From: Paramacrobiotus metropolitanus
Lineage: Eukaryota > Tardigrada > Eutardigrada > Parachela > Macrobiotidae
Direction of reading: 5' to 3'
NCBI RefSeq assembly: GCF_019649055.1
Contig: NW_026570464.1
Span: 1 to 64,000, forward strand
DNA: 64,000 nt
Under the pieces are notes generated by a model that was not told where the DNA came from, did not search any database, and worked only from the letters and a program-made list of their open reading frames with translations. Within the stretch, counting starts at the first letter, position 1; each line of letters begins with the position of its first letter. Shown piece by piece: positions 55,301-63,119 of this stretch. The translations under genes were made by a program, and so were the position numbers.

Positions 55301-55411
55301 TCCTCGACCATCCGTTACAAGAAGAGAATTGGCTGCACGCCAAGAAGCGGAGGACGAGATGCGCGCAGCCGGAATTCGACCTGCGTCCAGGGACACAGTG
55401 TCACTGCCTAA
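52394..55411 (+). CDS. Accessory protein B, C-terminal part with winged-helix-like segments
   Basis: 1,005 codons in the same frame as the 50642 ORF; 52394 is a TTG, so the true start is upstream through the TAA at 52169. After Pro/Lys-rich linkers comes a helical part (TDREIDRINRGCQQMV), an acidic patch, SR-type RRSRSPSKRTSPGR, a long Pro/Thr-rich stretch, and a Lys-rich coil. Two segments follow with the helix-turn-helix-plus-wing pattern: about residues 737-820 (QWVAAARIMRRTTG ... FMRRVVTLILDMGLLVRTHRDW) and about 831-913 (FHQICRTIAYLHNPKGSNL ... ILDELLALVKDGTLE). Such folds bind DNA or act in protein complexes. Near 55220 the coding signal moves to the +1 frame. Assignment of winged helices is by pattern only; no family is named. 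Confidence 0.75.
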   Translation: MELNRPTRPTLPAWSGPPTDLDVPGPTRPGRSILKPKKAEPPTLTLRGLPTKKKKSPPKNFPGKRHVLSPPEAPKIPSGTTQPLRDEPPTRHRIRLTQTESGDDPHNHVVSEIIELDLRLNLTEEDMRQRLRAGDPTLTDREIDRINRGCQQMVQGRTILIRKLMAMRSKSQALRQRKLPSEIIEHAIYIRGPHINPRAWTVEPRPRPGQPVEDELPPEEAASEDEHPQLPAAFWGVSSSEESEIEEDLDENVQRALYETSQVRLPSTKESPRRSRSPSKRTSPGRATSTPARMPSMPAIEPAPARFTPSRPGKSQTKERMDTTPPPEPTMTITVERIAAPTVSADSTLEPVTVTVRTPAPVVAESARMTVRITPAVSAQEVEADAALMPMSALTPIEQRHLLIHADHNERRQYPFLLTKRQEAKEQNRMEEYDMITEMLLSLVLRMIDDYRRRRNQKAFPPPEEDFRMAETLSSNAPPTVVSPKTQAQPPAASEPMDTSPSGPVAIVPQPEPAQLEEPPKAISSAQDTTGQSQSGTGPTAAAPINLTNMPASIDDIPFGRPVTFPATGTMENFALGLGVIHSAYSQRSKQPRKAKNPERAKPASRPTSPQPRTKPATRPNSPQPSGSQATVSRPTSNPEAERNRQKKQAAKDKKSHEAKIAQLEKRLSGDEDVQVLSDSMDKSQEPAQYRPWQEEEYEPVPEGEPPSEETMLPAPGDDEAELPDPGPEATHIEIPTGPYVRQWVAAARIMRRTTGRDMYQCLVRVLRARMVHGEEFRGLPPADRVLTAPFMRRVVTLILDMGLLVRTHRDWTSMMELHVPHRPAGLSRSRNYPFHQICRTIAYLHNPKGSNLVDIVRTLNALYYKGEGDLEELERIILDELLALVKDGTLETTNAYRAEAIRFTIPGFIPQKTQRSLYVSHDVGTKWDPDRKKAVGPPKDKLTGSQGGILDLPSGQTAWSKELAGRKASSTIRYKKRIGCTPRSGGRDARSRNSTCVQGHSVTA

Positions 55412-55880
55412 CGCAGCTGGCCGGTCCAGACCTCCTTCGCCAGCCTTATCGGCCACATCCACAAAGAGCCGAAAGGCCACGGCTACAAAGGAAAAGAGGG
55501 AAAAAGATCCCTCACCGCAGCCAAGCGATTCGGACTCTGAGGACTCACAACCGGAGGACTCAGAGGATGACGAACAAGAAGAGCCGGACCAGGACCAAAC
55601 CATGGAGTCCCAAAAGTCTGACTCTGATGATGATGATGACCAAAGCCCTGGTAAACTTACCATGGACCTCCCACCGGACCATGACATGGAAACCCCACCC
55701 GGTGACGAGAATCAGCCACCTAACGGTGACCAGGACATGGAGGACCAGGGTGGCGCAGAAGGCGCCAACCAGGAACAAGGCAACGCAGAGGGCGCTAGCC
55801 AAGAAAGTCCAGCCAGCGTGGACAACGCTGAGCCAAGTGGAAGCGCTGCATCGCCCGAACGGAAAGGATGCGCGACTTGA
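55245..55880 (+). CDS. Accessory protein B acidic tail/linker
   Basis: 211 codons. It begins at a TTG within the previous frame, so it is most likely the continuation of protein B after a frameshift near 55220 rather than a separate gene. It has a basic helical start (RRELAARQEAEDEMRAAGIRP), a Lys/Ser-rich patch, then a long Asp/Glu/Ser/Gln-rich acidic region (SDSEDSQPEDSEDDEQEEPD, SDDDDDQ). The stop at 55878-55880 overlaps by 13 bp the ATG of the next ORF (55868), in a different frame. The acidic run could be an interaction or charge-mimic region. Confidence 0.65.
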   Translation: MISQVAKLPGPKNLPVEKPPRPSVTRRELAARQEAEDEMRAAGIRPASRDTVSLPNAAGRSRPPSPALSATSTKSRKATATKEKREKDPSPQPSDSDSEDSQPEDSEDDEQEEPDQDQTMESQKSDSDDDDDQSPGKLTMDLPPDHDMETPPGDENQPPNGDQDMEDQGGAEGANQEQGNAEGASQESPASVDNAEPSGSAASPERKGCAT

Positions 55881-56665
55881 CCTCATCGGAATCAGATGAC
55901 GGTGAGATTCCATGGACTTTACCTGACCCGTGCCCGGCCATACCGCGGATCGACTATGTCTCGCCACCAACACCAAAGGTGGCCAGGAAATGGCCCGGCG
56001 GCCCTTCTAAAAAGCCGCGGATCTCCAACTCTGATAAGCGATGGGCATACATCAAGGCGGCCCTTAAGGCGCTGTCCCAAACGGGTACAACCCTTGCTAC
56101 AGGGGGCTTGGCCTTCCAACTCATCAAGAAATGGAATGGCCCGCCGCTGACCAAGTCCAAAGTGATGAAGTACATACAGATGGCCTACCATGAAGGAGCC
56201 ATATTACGGACCCATCTGCCCAATACGCAGATCTTCTACACTTTTCCACCGGAAAAAGTGGATAAGGCTCCTCAAGGTTACTGGGAATGGCGTAACGCCG
56301 TCCTCACAGTGCTGACCACCACTCAGCACCCATTAGGCCTCACACGAGGCGAAATAGCCAACCAGCTCCTGGGCCGATACGACCTGAACGTCATCTCGCA
56401 CCATCCACAACTTATCGATGGGATAGCATACATGCCGAACCAGGGCCGCCCTAGCGGGTTGTACCCTATTTGCGAGGACGTCAGATACGTCGTACGGAAG
56501 ATGTTAAACGAAGGATGGCTCGTGCAAACTGTTGACGAGCCCGAGGCCCAGCAGCGGTACAGACAACATAACATCCCACCGGATCGTTACGGCCCTCGTC
56601 CCACCGAATCCGACTCCTTGGCCTCAACCAAGTCCAAGAAGAAGCGGCGTACTTACCATCAGTGA
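55868..56665 (+). CDS. Accessory protein C: tandem winged-helix-like protein
   Basis: 265 codons with a proper ATG that overlaps the preceding stop. An acidic start (SSESDDGEIPW) is followed by a KKPRISNSDKRW basic patch and two helical modules of about 70-90 residues: residues about 55-125 (AYIKAALKALSQTG ... KVMKYIQMAYHEGAILRTHLP ... YTFPPE) and about 138-225 (WRNAVLTVLTTTQHPLGLTRGEIANQLLG ... VRYVVRKMLNEGWLVQTV). Each reads as helix, helix, recognition helix, then a beta wing, as in winged-helix DNA-binding domains. The C-terminus SKKKRR looks like a nuclear-localisation signal. This suggests a nuclear DNA- or chromatin-binding role for an element protein; it is inferred from secondary-structure pattern, not from homology. 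It may be fused to protein B in the ancestral form. Confidence 0.72.
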   Translation: MRDLTSSESDDGEIPWTLPDPCPAIPRIDYVSPPTPKVARKWPGGPSKKPRISNSDKRWAYIKAALKALSQTGTTLATGGLAFQLIKKWNGPPLTKSKVMKYIQMAYHEGAILRTHLPNTQIFYTFPPEKVDKAPQGYWEWRNAVLTVLTTTQHPLGLTRGEIANQLLGRYDLNVISHHPQLIDGIAYMPNQGRPSGLYPICEDVRYVVRKMLNEGWLVQTVDEPEAQQRYRQHNIPPDRYGPRPTESDSLASTKSKKKRRTYHQ

Positions 56666-56855
56666 CCTAGGCTTAGAATTCGCATAGGGTCTAGGGGGTG
56701 ATCCCGAAATAATTAACCGGGCAAGAAAAGCCTAGTTAACAAATCACACGTAAAATCATAGGGACGTAAAACATAGGGCGTAATTATTATAGGGACCCGT
56801 CATAGAAAGCGGACTTAACCTCATTCTGCAAGTTTCATTTCTGTTACCACAGAGA
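56666..56855 (+). promoter_or_regulatory. Intergenic spacer with splice-acceptor-like end
   Basis: There is no coding frame. The last 45 bases hold a branch-point-like CTTAACCTC and then TTTCATTTCTGTTACCACAG, a good match to a pyrimidine tract plus CAG acceptor, ending 3 bases before the start codon context of ORF D. This would fit expression of ORF D from a spliced subgenomic RNA. The donor is not identified. Confidence 0.5.
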
Positions 56856-58814
56856 ATGGGACTTACATCGCAGCAGAAATACGAACCGCGATGCTCGGAC
56901 TGCAGACGCAACAGCGGCTATAGCATGACACATCCTCACCGCCGGGACAATTCCTCACGGGAGTTGTTCCCCTGCGCATACCACCTGCGGCCGGGCTTCC
57001 GCGACGAGAGCGAACGAGCCTACTGCTTCTACCTGGAAGTGGTGAGAGGCAACTTTGATGCATATATACACATGACCAGCCGCGACGGAAGCCACCTGAT
57101 TCCCCTACTGAGGGATCATGAGCAGATAGAGATCTACGATCTCTACATGCAACGTAGTGGCGCCCGACAACCTGGCTGGTGCAGTACCGGAACTCCAATT
57201 CCTCCACTCAGCCAATCGGCTCGAGAACGGAAGGACGAGCGGGACCGGGAACGTCGATCCCGCAACTCAGGATCTGACCAGTCCTCAGGGCGTGGCCCAA
57301 CGGCCGCCCCGAGAAATTACGACCGTCAGCGGCCACCATCAGGCTCTCGATCCTACGGACACGAGTTGCCCATACCCATGGAATACAACCAGGGGTTCGA
57401 AAAAACGATCCTGGAAAACATCAACAAAGCTATGGTTGACCAGGTGGCCCGACAGCTGATGGAAGGTGGATTGCTGGATGCCTTGAAAAGCCAGCCAGCG
57501 CGCACCGAGCAGCGCACGCCACTGGCACCGCTACCGCGGAACCCAGATGACTTACGTCATCAGATCCAGAGCCGCAACCAGGACCAAAGTGGCCGTCAAA
57601 GCCGTAGCCAGCCCGAGCGCCAACCGCGCACATCACCCGGGAAGCGTAACGAGACCGAGTCCAGCCTGGTTGTCGCACAGTCCACCAAGCGACCAGAACG
57701 AAGTGTCAGCTCAGTGGCCCACAACATCAGTATCCAAATACCAATGGACACTGAGGCCACACTGCCAGCGGCGGACCTACCGGTCCAGCCTGCACCAACT
57801 GGCAGCACTTCGGACTTCGATCCTTACAAGTATGCTGAGGACCAGGGCATCAACATCCGGCCACTTCCCCACCGGGTTGTGACGGATTATATTATGGGCG
57901 TCATCCCATACCCCAGGGACAGATTGGCCCAAGTGGATGCCATGGTCCAGAACCTGCAAACCTTCGTCACCCGGTCCGGACTTGAAATGGAAATGCAGCG
58001 GAAAGATTGGCCTCGTGATTTTAGCATGGCCGAACACATACAGAACCGCGAGGGCTACCCAAAGGTCCGTGACAATGCTCTATCGAGCATCACGGACGTG
58101 AACTTACTTGGACAGCCCATCACCAGACCGGACTGGAACGACTTGTGCCAACTGCACATTAAGGACGACCAACTTGATGTTGTCAAATACCTGGCTCAGT
58201 TCGTCCTACCGGACGCAAACGCCAGTTTCATCATCGCAGCATGCAGAGCCGCCATAGACATCCCATGGAAACCGGCTGACCACAAGGATGACCCAGAAAC
58301 ACAGAAATACTCCTATAACGGCACGATGATACGCATCTTTGCCGTCAGGCTTGGTCATTTACACTGCCACTGGGAACTGGAAGTTGCCTACCGGCAAGGA
58401 CAGATCGTTCCTCGACTATTGACCCAAGTGGCCCTTCTCGGAAACCAAATCCACGAGATCGAAGCGGGAGTCAAAATCCAGAGTGCCCTGAATGTATTCA
58501 GGAGCCACGTCAAAGATTACCGCTATAAACGTCCAACGGACTTCGACGACAATGCGGAAGTGTTCGTCAACCGAACAGCAACGAGGAAACTTCCAACGAA
58601 GTTTCGAACTCAGCGATCCTCAACAGGATCGTCCACACATGTCCAAACCCAGGCCGTCCAACCAGACCAAGATCCTCAGCCGACCAGCACCTCCAGCCAA
58701 CACCAACAAAACCTGACAGAACAGGAATTGGCGGCCATGGAGGAAAGCGTCGTCGACCCACTCAACCCTGGGTTGGGCGACGGCGACCAAGCCGGACAAG
58801 GAGGGCAGGGATAG
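56856..58814 (+). CDS. Accessory protein D: Cys/His N-terminus, Arg/Ser-rich, helical C-terminus
   Basis: 652 codons with an ATG start. Residues about 13-45 contain CSDC, a HPHRR pair and CAYH, spaced like a small zinc-binding module. An RERKDERDRERRSRN block (about 125-140) and Gln/Arg/Ser-rich linkers follow, then an ordered C-terminal half (about residues 320-590) with many conserved-looking hydrophobic/aromatic positions (for example HRVVTDYIMGVIPYPRD, WNDLCQLHIKDDQL, LHCHWELEVAYRQGQ). The end is Gln/Ser-rich and ordinary. I see no signal peptide or transmembrane segment, so it is not an envelope. The family is unknown. It is the last frame before the 3' UTR and is uninterrupted over nearly 2 kb. 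Confidence 0.78.
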   Translation: MGLTSQQKYEPRCSDCRRNSGYSMTHPHRRDNSSRELFPCAYHLRPGFRDESERAYCFYLEVVRGNFDAYIHMTSRDGSHLIPLLRDHEQIEIYDLYMQRSGARQPGWCSTGTPIPPLSQSARERKDERDRERRSRNSGSDQSSGRGPTAAPRNYDRQRPPSGSRSYGHELPIPMEYNQGFEKTILENINKAMVDQVARQLMEGGLLDALKSQPARTEQRTPLAPLPRNPDDLRHQIQSRNQDQSGRQSRSQPERQPRTSPGKRNETESSLVVAQSTKRPERSVSSVAHNISIQIPMDTEATLPAADLPVQPAPTGSTSDFDPYKYAEDQGINIRPLPHRVVTDYIMGVIPYPRDRLAQVDAMVQNLQTFVTRSGLEMEMQRKDWPRDFSMAEHIQNREGYPKVRDNALSSITDVNLLGQPITRPDWNDLCQLHIKDDQLDVVKYLAQFVLPDANASFIIAACRAAIDIPWKPADHKDDPETQKYSYNGTMIRIFAVRLGHLHCHWELEVAYRQGQIVPRLLTQVALLGNQIHEIEAGVKIQSALNVFRSHVKDYRYKRPTDFDDNAEVFVNRTATRKLPTKFRTQRSSTGSSTHVQTQAVQPDQDPQPTSTSSQHQQNLTEQELAAMEESVVDPLNPGLGDGDQAGQGGQG

Positions 58815-60889
58815 GCCAATGGCCATTCCTGCATGTTGGCCCTAAAAAGGGACCAACATCACCTGAAACCGGACTTGAACACCATAATGGGTGCAATCCA
58901 ACGGTTGTTACCCTCGCCCAACAAACGTGGCTTACGGCCATGTACCGTCCACCTCACCGGACCTAAATCTCTGGATCTTAACCGGATTCCCCGGATAGGC
59001 TCTGGCTTAGCGGCTGGGACCATGAATTTGGCTCGGCCATCCCAGACCATCCGACGGAGTCCACCGGACCGAACTTGGCACAACGCCTAAGTTCACCGGC
59101 ATGGAAGGGATCCAGCGCCCAGAAGGCGGCGACGGCCCGCATAGAAGTTGCGACAAGCCGTGGATCAGCCTGGCCCGCATACAAGTTGCGACAAGCCAAG
59201 GCCAAGTCCTGGCCCATAGAAGTTGGACCAGGCCCACTATGCGTCTAACCGACCATACGTGGCTCACGAGTCTAGTTGCCATACCAAGCAACTGGGACAA
59301 GTGAGTTTGGGAGCCACATAGAAGTTGTGGTACACCCACTTTGCATGCCATGTCCAACATCCTCACCACGGACCGCCCAGTGGCCCATCCAAAAGATGCA
59401 CCGCCCCGAGGCCAGAAGAGGATGTTCCTAGTCAGCAGACCGACTCCTTTGTGGAAAACGCCTACCGGCGCCCACAACTTAATTTTTTTGGAGTTTGGCC
59501 CGGCCAACCTGATGTTTTCGTCAGACGCCACTTAATTTTGTTATGGCCACGGTCTCAGGGAAACCTACCCTGCCAATTGGACATGGTAGCCAACTCATGG
59601 CCTACGGCCAGTGAGGCGGACCAGACTTAACCAGTCTGCAATTTTGGACCGTCGACAAAACGACTAAGTCCTTTTGGCCCGCCATTAACCTTGGACCGTC
59701 GACAAAACGACTAAGTCCATTTGGCCCGTCCAACGACGTGGCCGACCGAAAATTTTCTAAGTCTTTTGGCCCGTCCAACGACGTGGCCGACCGAAAATTT
59801 TCTAAGTCTTTTGGCCCGTCCAATGACGTGGCTCATCAAAAAAAACGACTAAGTCCACATCGGAGAGCCAAACCCGGTTATACAGGACCCACACCACAGC
59901 AAAGGCCTGAAGCAAGGCCATACTATTTTGGAACCCTGTATCCCGGCCCAGAGCATGTCAGAGACCGAGTTTGGACCGCCCCAACGGGTTTGGTCCATTA
60001 CACCACTTGGTCCTCGGACTTAGAAATTTTTCCATTATGGCCCTCCTGGACTCAGAAGATTTTTGGACCTAGGCGCATGACCAAACCGGCATGCAAGGCC
60101 AAAACCGGTCCAAGTTAGAGACCCTTATGGGCCATCCAAACGGAATCGGTCCAAGCATACCATTTCGGTCACAGGAGCACCTCTCCTGTCCAGAGACATC
60201 ACTCTGGCCCACCATGGACCGCCCAATTGGGCTTGGTCCACCATAATCAGGAAGGGGACAACCTGTCCTTGCGCATGCAACCGTGCCTTCCATACACCGC
60301 ACCGCTGGATTTACTTCACTGGACCCCTGTGGATATCTCTGGGAACCGTCGCCCCGGATTCACAGGACCAGACATATCCTACCGGATAAAGCGGACCGTT
60401 GACTAGGACCCGTGTGGACATTGGCCCTGTGGTAACCCTAGTCGGAATAAGCCTTTCTGTTTTGTCTAGTTTTTTAACCAAACCTGGTTTTTCTAGACTT
60501 TATTAACAAAAGATGATGTTTTTATTTAGCCATTAACCAAAGGAATTGGCTTTGGGATCTCTAACTATGATCTTATTTTCTTTAATTCTCACCGGAATTG
60601 TGATCTTTTTTATTTCGATGTTTAACCTACGAGCCTTATAAACTTTATTTTTTTACTTGTTCGACCAACCAAGCCTTCAAACCCCACTGGAACCCCCTGC
60701 AACCAGAGTGCACTCCAGATTTCGGCCGTTCGGTGCACTGCACCGCGGGTCTGGAGGAAGCGACCCTATCGGGTTTAGAGACAAAGTGGCATCCGGCCCT
60801 ACCGGGTATCGGATCCTGGCACCCTACCGGGTTGGCCAGGGGCAGAGTCGGAAGGTGCTCGCAGGAGCTCCCACTCCCGCCCAGAGGCA
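58815..60889 (+). other. Long 3' untranslated region of the giant element
   Basis: 2.1 kb with no protein-like frame, though GGCCAA/CCAAC-type composition continues until about 60.4 kb. It contains tandem repeats (next entry); a hairpin at 60464-60498 (GTCTAG/CTAGAC outside, AACCA/TGGTT inside); a T-rich block (60460-60660); and three ACCC-TAyC-GGGT mini-hairpins (60763-60774, 60796-60807, 60821-60832). No strong polypurine tract abuts the 3' LTR: the preceding bases are CCCGCCCAGAGGCA. Confidence 0.6.
59644..59845 (+). repeat. 3' UTR tandem repeats
   Basis: A 28-bp unit (GGACCGTCGACAAAACGACT core) occurs twice (59644-59671, 59692-59719). It is followed by a 45-bp unit starting GGCCCGTCCAACGACGTGG at 59723, 59768 and 59813 (two exact copies and a partial one). 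The third, partial copy fuses back into the first unit's AAACGACTAAGTCC. Confidence 0.75.
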
Positions 60890-61278
60890 TGTCAGAGACC
60901 GCTCACTCGAGGCGGTAGACACCTCTCGTGGCTTTCTCTGTCGCCCGCCCGCACACGGCAACGCCGTTCGTGCCGCGCTATTACGCTGCTTACTCAGCGT
61001 ATACTTTGTCTACGCTGACCAATCAGCGCATTTCTCTGCACTCTTGGGGGCGGAGCCCTGCGCCTACGGGCGATTCCATGCTTTGCAGCATCAGCTGTTG
61101 CACACCGGCAGCACGCGGAATCATTATCACGATTCCTAGCTAGCGCACTGCAGGCACTTTTTCCACAGCTTTTTCCCACATCGGGTTTTCCGTTGGTTTT
61201 GTGTTGTTGTTGCTTTATTGTTATCACAATAAAGGCTATTGGCCCCATTTACCATCTGCTTCTGTGTCATATCTGACA
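60890..61278 (+). repeat. 3' LTR
   Basis: 389 bp, near-identical to 36560-36946. Differences seen: one C/T near the start, a 2-bp GT insertion in TCTCTGTCGCC, AATCA versus TTAAT, CACAG versus CATAG, and CATTTA versus CGTTTT near the end. AATAAA is at 61228-61233 in the same 9-bp hairpin (61213-61234). Confidence 0.93.
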
Positions 61279-61282
61279 GTTT

Positions 61283-61491
61283 TCTGTTCGATGTAGCTAT
61301 GCGAGATATGTAGCGCCATATTATATGCATGTTCGGGGCGAGCTGCGGCAATTTGTTGCATCGAGTTTCGCCAAGTGCGTAGCCGAAGTCAATAATAGCT
61401 TTGATCAGGCCTTGATCTGCGCGGAACTCTCATGCTATACGCGGAACTCCTTGATACTGCAAAGTCTTCTCATGATAGGTAAATGAATGAA
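61283..61491. other. Right flank between giant element and viral gene cluster
   Basis: About 210 bp follow the GTTT duplication (61279-61282). There is no gene. GCGGAACTC occurs twice (about 61420 and 61441). Confidence 0.4.
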
Positions 61492-62121
61492 TTACGATAA
61501 GGACTGTTTCAGCAAAAAAGGAGTTACAAAAAAGGACTTAATTAATGTAGTCTCGGTGTGAGAGCTGGCGACGGTTGCGATGGTTCGCAGCAACGGTACC
61601 ATCGCATCGCCGACGAACCCGTGCTCAGTAATGTCGCAATAAACATGCACAACACGACTCTGTTTGCCCGGTCGTAAGTGGTACGTTTGACCACCGGCAC
61701 CGGCGAAAAAGTGCTTTTGCAATAAACCCAGCGCCCTCGCATACTCTGATCCCTGAAACGTGAGCTCGGCATCAGGATTTACCACCTGCTGTGCGGAGCT
61801 ACCAGTCACGTCAATATGTCCAAAGATGGTGTCTTTGTAACGCAGTAGAAGGTTTATTTTCCGAATTAGTTGATTCTCGTCATTGTATGACTCTTTATTT
61901 AAATACCGACTTTGTCTCAGCGTAGTCGTGGTTTTAACTAGCACTGCCAAACCCACAGTAAACCTGAGACGCATCGGTGGTAAAATAATTTCGGAAAGAC
62001 CGACTTCCCAGTTTCCATCAAGATCAATACCTTTGGCTAGCAAAGTTGTAAATTTCCCACAACGATTTGCGGGATAAATACTGTGAGTTGCGGAAGACAG
62101 TAGTGTCATATAGAAACTCAT
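61492..62121 (-). CDS. MSFY-type protein of Polinton/adintovirus-like elements
   Basis: The start is placed at MSFYMTLL (ATG ending 62121) rather than the longer frame from 62175, because the family begins MSFY and this ATG overlaps the upstream stop as ATGA (62118-62121). Conserved blocks include an LDGNWEVGLSEI segment, a helix with LIRKINLLLRY, and HVYCDITEHGFVGDAMVPLLR near the end. The 209-residue product stops soon after LIKSF, where relatives as I remember them continue for about 60 residues more, so the C-terminus may be lost near the element border. Such proteins neighbour F54H12.2-like capsid proteins in other invertebrate genomes; a virion role is likely, but unproven. Confidence 0.65.
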   Translation of the reverse strand: MSFYMTLLSSATHSIYPANRCGKFTTLLAKGIDLDGNWEVGLSEIILPPMRLRFTVGLAVLVKTTTTLRQSRYLNKESYNDENQLIRKINLLLRYKDTIFGHIDVTGSSAQQVVNPDAELTFQGSEYARALGLLQKHFFAGAGGQTYHLRPGKQSRVVHVYCDITEHGFVGDAMVPLLRTIATVASSHTETTLIKSFFVTPFLLKQSLS

Positions 62122-62802
62122 TTTAGATCTTCTTTGTTTTCCCAAGAGTCGTAAGCGGGACCGTAACCGTACCAACGTATAAGGTATTGCTGTTTTCCCT
62201 TGTACATTCTCTCCCTTAATATACGGTGAAACGGTCGCTCGGTCATAATAAATTTTGACAGTTCGCTGGCATAAAGATCTCCATCAATTTTCTCACCTCC
62301 TAGGTCCCCTAAAGCGTAGATGTAATGATTCTGTCGTTTTTTAACTTGTACAATTTTAAAAATTTCTTCAGTGTAATTGGTTTCGTACGTATTGTACAAC
62401 TGGTTCACGTTCGATATACTGCACAACGAGATCGCGCTCGATATACTGCACAATAGGTTCGCGTTCAATATATTGTATTGTGGGCTCACTTTGGATAAAT
62501 ACCGGCTCACTTGGTAGATACTGAATAACCGGAGGTTCGGTCGCTTGTGTTGATCCATCAGTAAGAAGATGCGCAGCTTGAGTACCATAGTTCCTTTGCG
62601 AAGTTACGTTTGGTTTGTGTTCGTTAACTTCAGATTCCTTAACGCGTGGTTCATAGTCTGCAGACTTAGTCTGGTACGCGGCCCGAGCCAGCAAATCATG
62701 AGTCATGGCACTACGAATTTCTTCAGCTTTTTTCCATGATGTGGCTTTGGTCTTGCCGGGTGCAGAAAATTCGGACTAAGGTACAAGAACGTAGGTCTTC
62801 AT
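62118..62802 (-). pseudogene. Chromodomain protein with tandem YIERE repeats, broken
   Basis: The natural start is the ATG ending 62802, which overlaps the upstream stop as ATGA (62799-62802). A TAG at 62776-62778 breaks it after eight codons, and the same frame continues from there. The middle has an 11-residue repeat of the type EPIVQYIER (four to five copies). Near 62390-62400 a frameshift leads to an SH3-like linker (IYALGDLGGEKIDG, ASELSKF) and a chromodomain ending YLIRWYGYGPAYDSW. Linker plus chromodomain is the tail module found on many Polinton and retroelement integrases, where it binds methylated histone tails. Here no integrase core precedes it. Two lesions make the current product doubtful. 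Confidence 0.7.
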
Positions 62803-63119
62803 TTTGTTATAAATGATGCAACTAGTGTTCCTAGAATTGGAAGGAGAGCAGCTAAGAATCCTCCTTTTTGCGCTAAAATTGTTCGCTTTTTAACGTGTGA
62901 AAGTTTTCTGTCGGCTAAACGCTTAATTATCGGTGCAAAACGTTGTGCTCTGGCTAAATCAACTTTACTCAAAGCCGTTGGTTGCTTCACCAAATTTAAA
63001 CAAGCTTCTTCAATTGCTAAAATTTGTTTTTTAGAAGCAACCTGTAAAACATATCTACGCAGTCGTGGATTCATAATTTCCAAAGCGCGTAGTATACTGA
63101 GAACGTCTTCTGGATTCAT
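62799..63119 (-). CDS. pX-like virion core protein
   Basis: 106 residues, with helical, basic N-terminal two-thirds (LRRYVLQVASKKQIL, RLADRKLSHVKKRTIL) and a C-terminal GGFLAALLPILGTLVASF. The Gly-Gly-Phe-Leu hydrophobic tail after a basic domain is the hallmark of adenovirus pX/mu-type and adintovirus PX core proteins, which condense DNA. The start ATG overlaps the ATPase stop as ATGA (63116-63119), and its own stop overlaps the next start in the same way. The frame is intact. Confidence 0.65.
   Translation of the reverse strand: MNPEDVLSILRALEIMNPRLRRYVLQVASKKQILAIEEACLNLVKQPTALSKVDLARAQRFAPIIKRLADRKLSHVKKRTILAQKGGFLAALLPILGTLVASFITK

Larger units (their letters stand above)
36560..61278 (+). 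mobile_element. Giant (24.7 kb) Ty3/gypsy-type LTR retrotransposon
   Basis: The LTRs are 36560-36946 and 60890-61278 and start and end with the inverted TGTCAGA/TCTGACA. The 4-bp duplication GTTT flanks the element (36556-36559, 61279-61282). Gene order is leader, Gag, protease, linker, RT-RNase H-integrase, about 9.8 kb of accessory frames, and a long 3' UTR. RT before integrase and the HHCC plus DDE integrase place it in the Ty3/gypsy order. Most elements of this class are 4-10 kb. The plus strand is visibly rich in C and A, with GGCCAA and CCAAC recurring from gag to the 3' UTR; that shared bias sets it apart from the flanks and shows the accessory part has evolved with the rest. LTRs differ by about six substitutions and one 2-bp indel, so this copy is not brand new and some interruptions are probably decay. 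There is no envelope-like protein. Confidence 0.93.

Noticed and set aside
55245-55880. Independent acidic gene
   Set aside because: It begins at a TTG inside the previous frame, and the basic helical start continues protein B after a one-base shift.
56856-58814. Accessory protein D as an envelope protein
   Set aside because: No signal peptide, no transmembrane segment and no glycoprotein-like Cys pattern; likewise for the other accessory frames.
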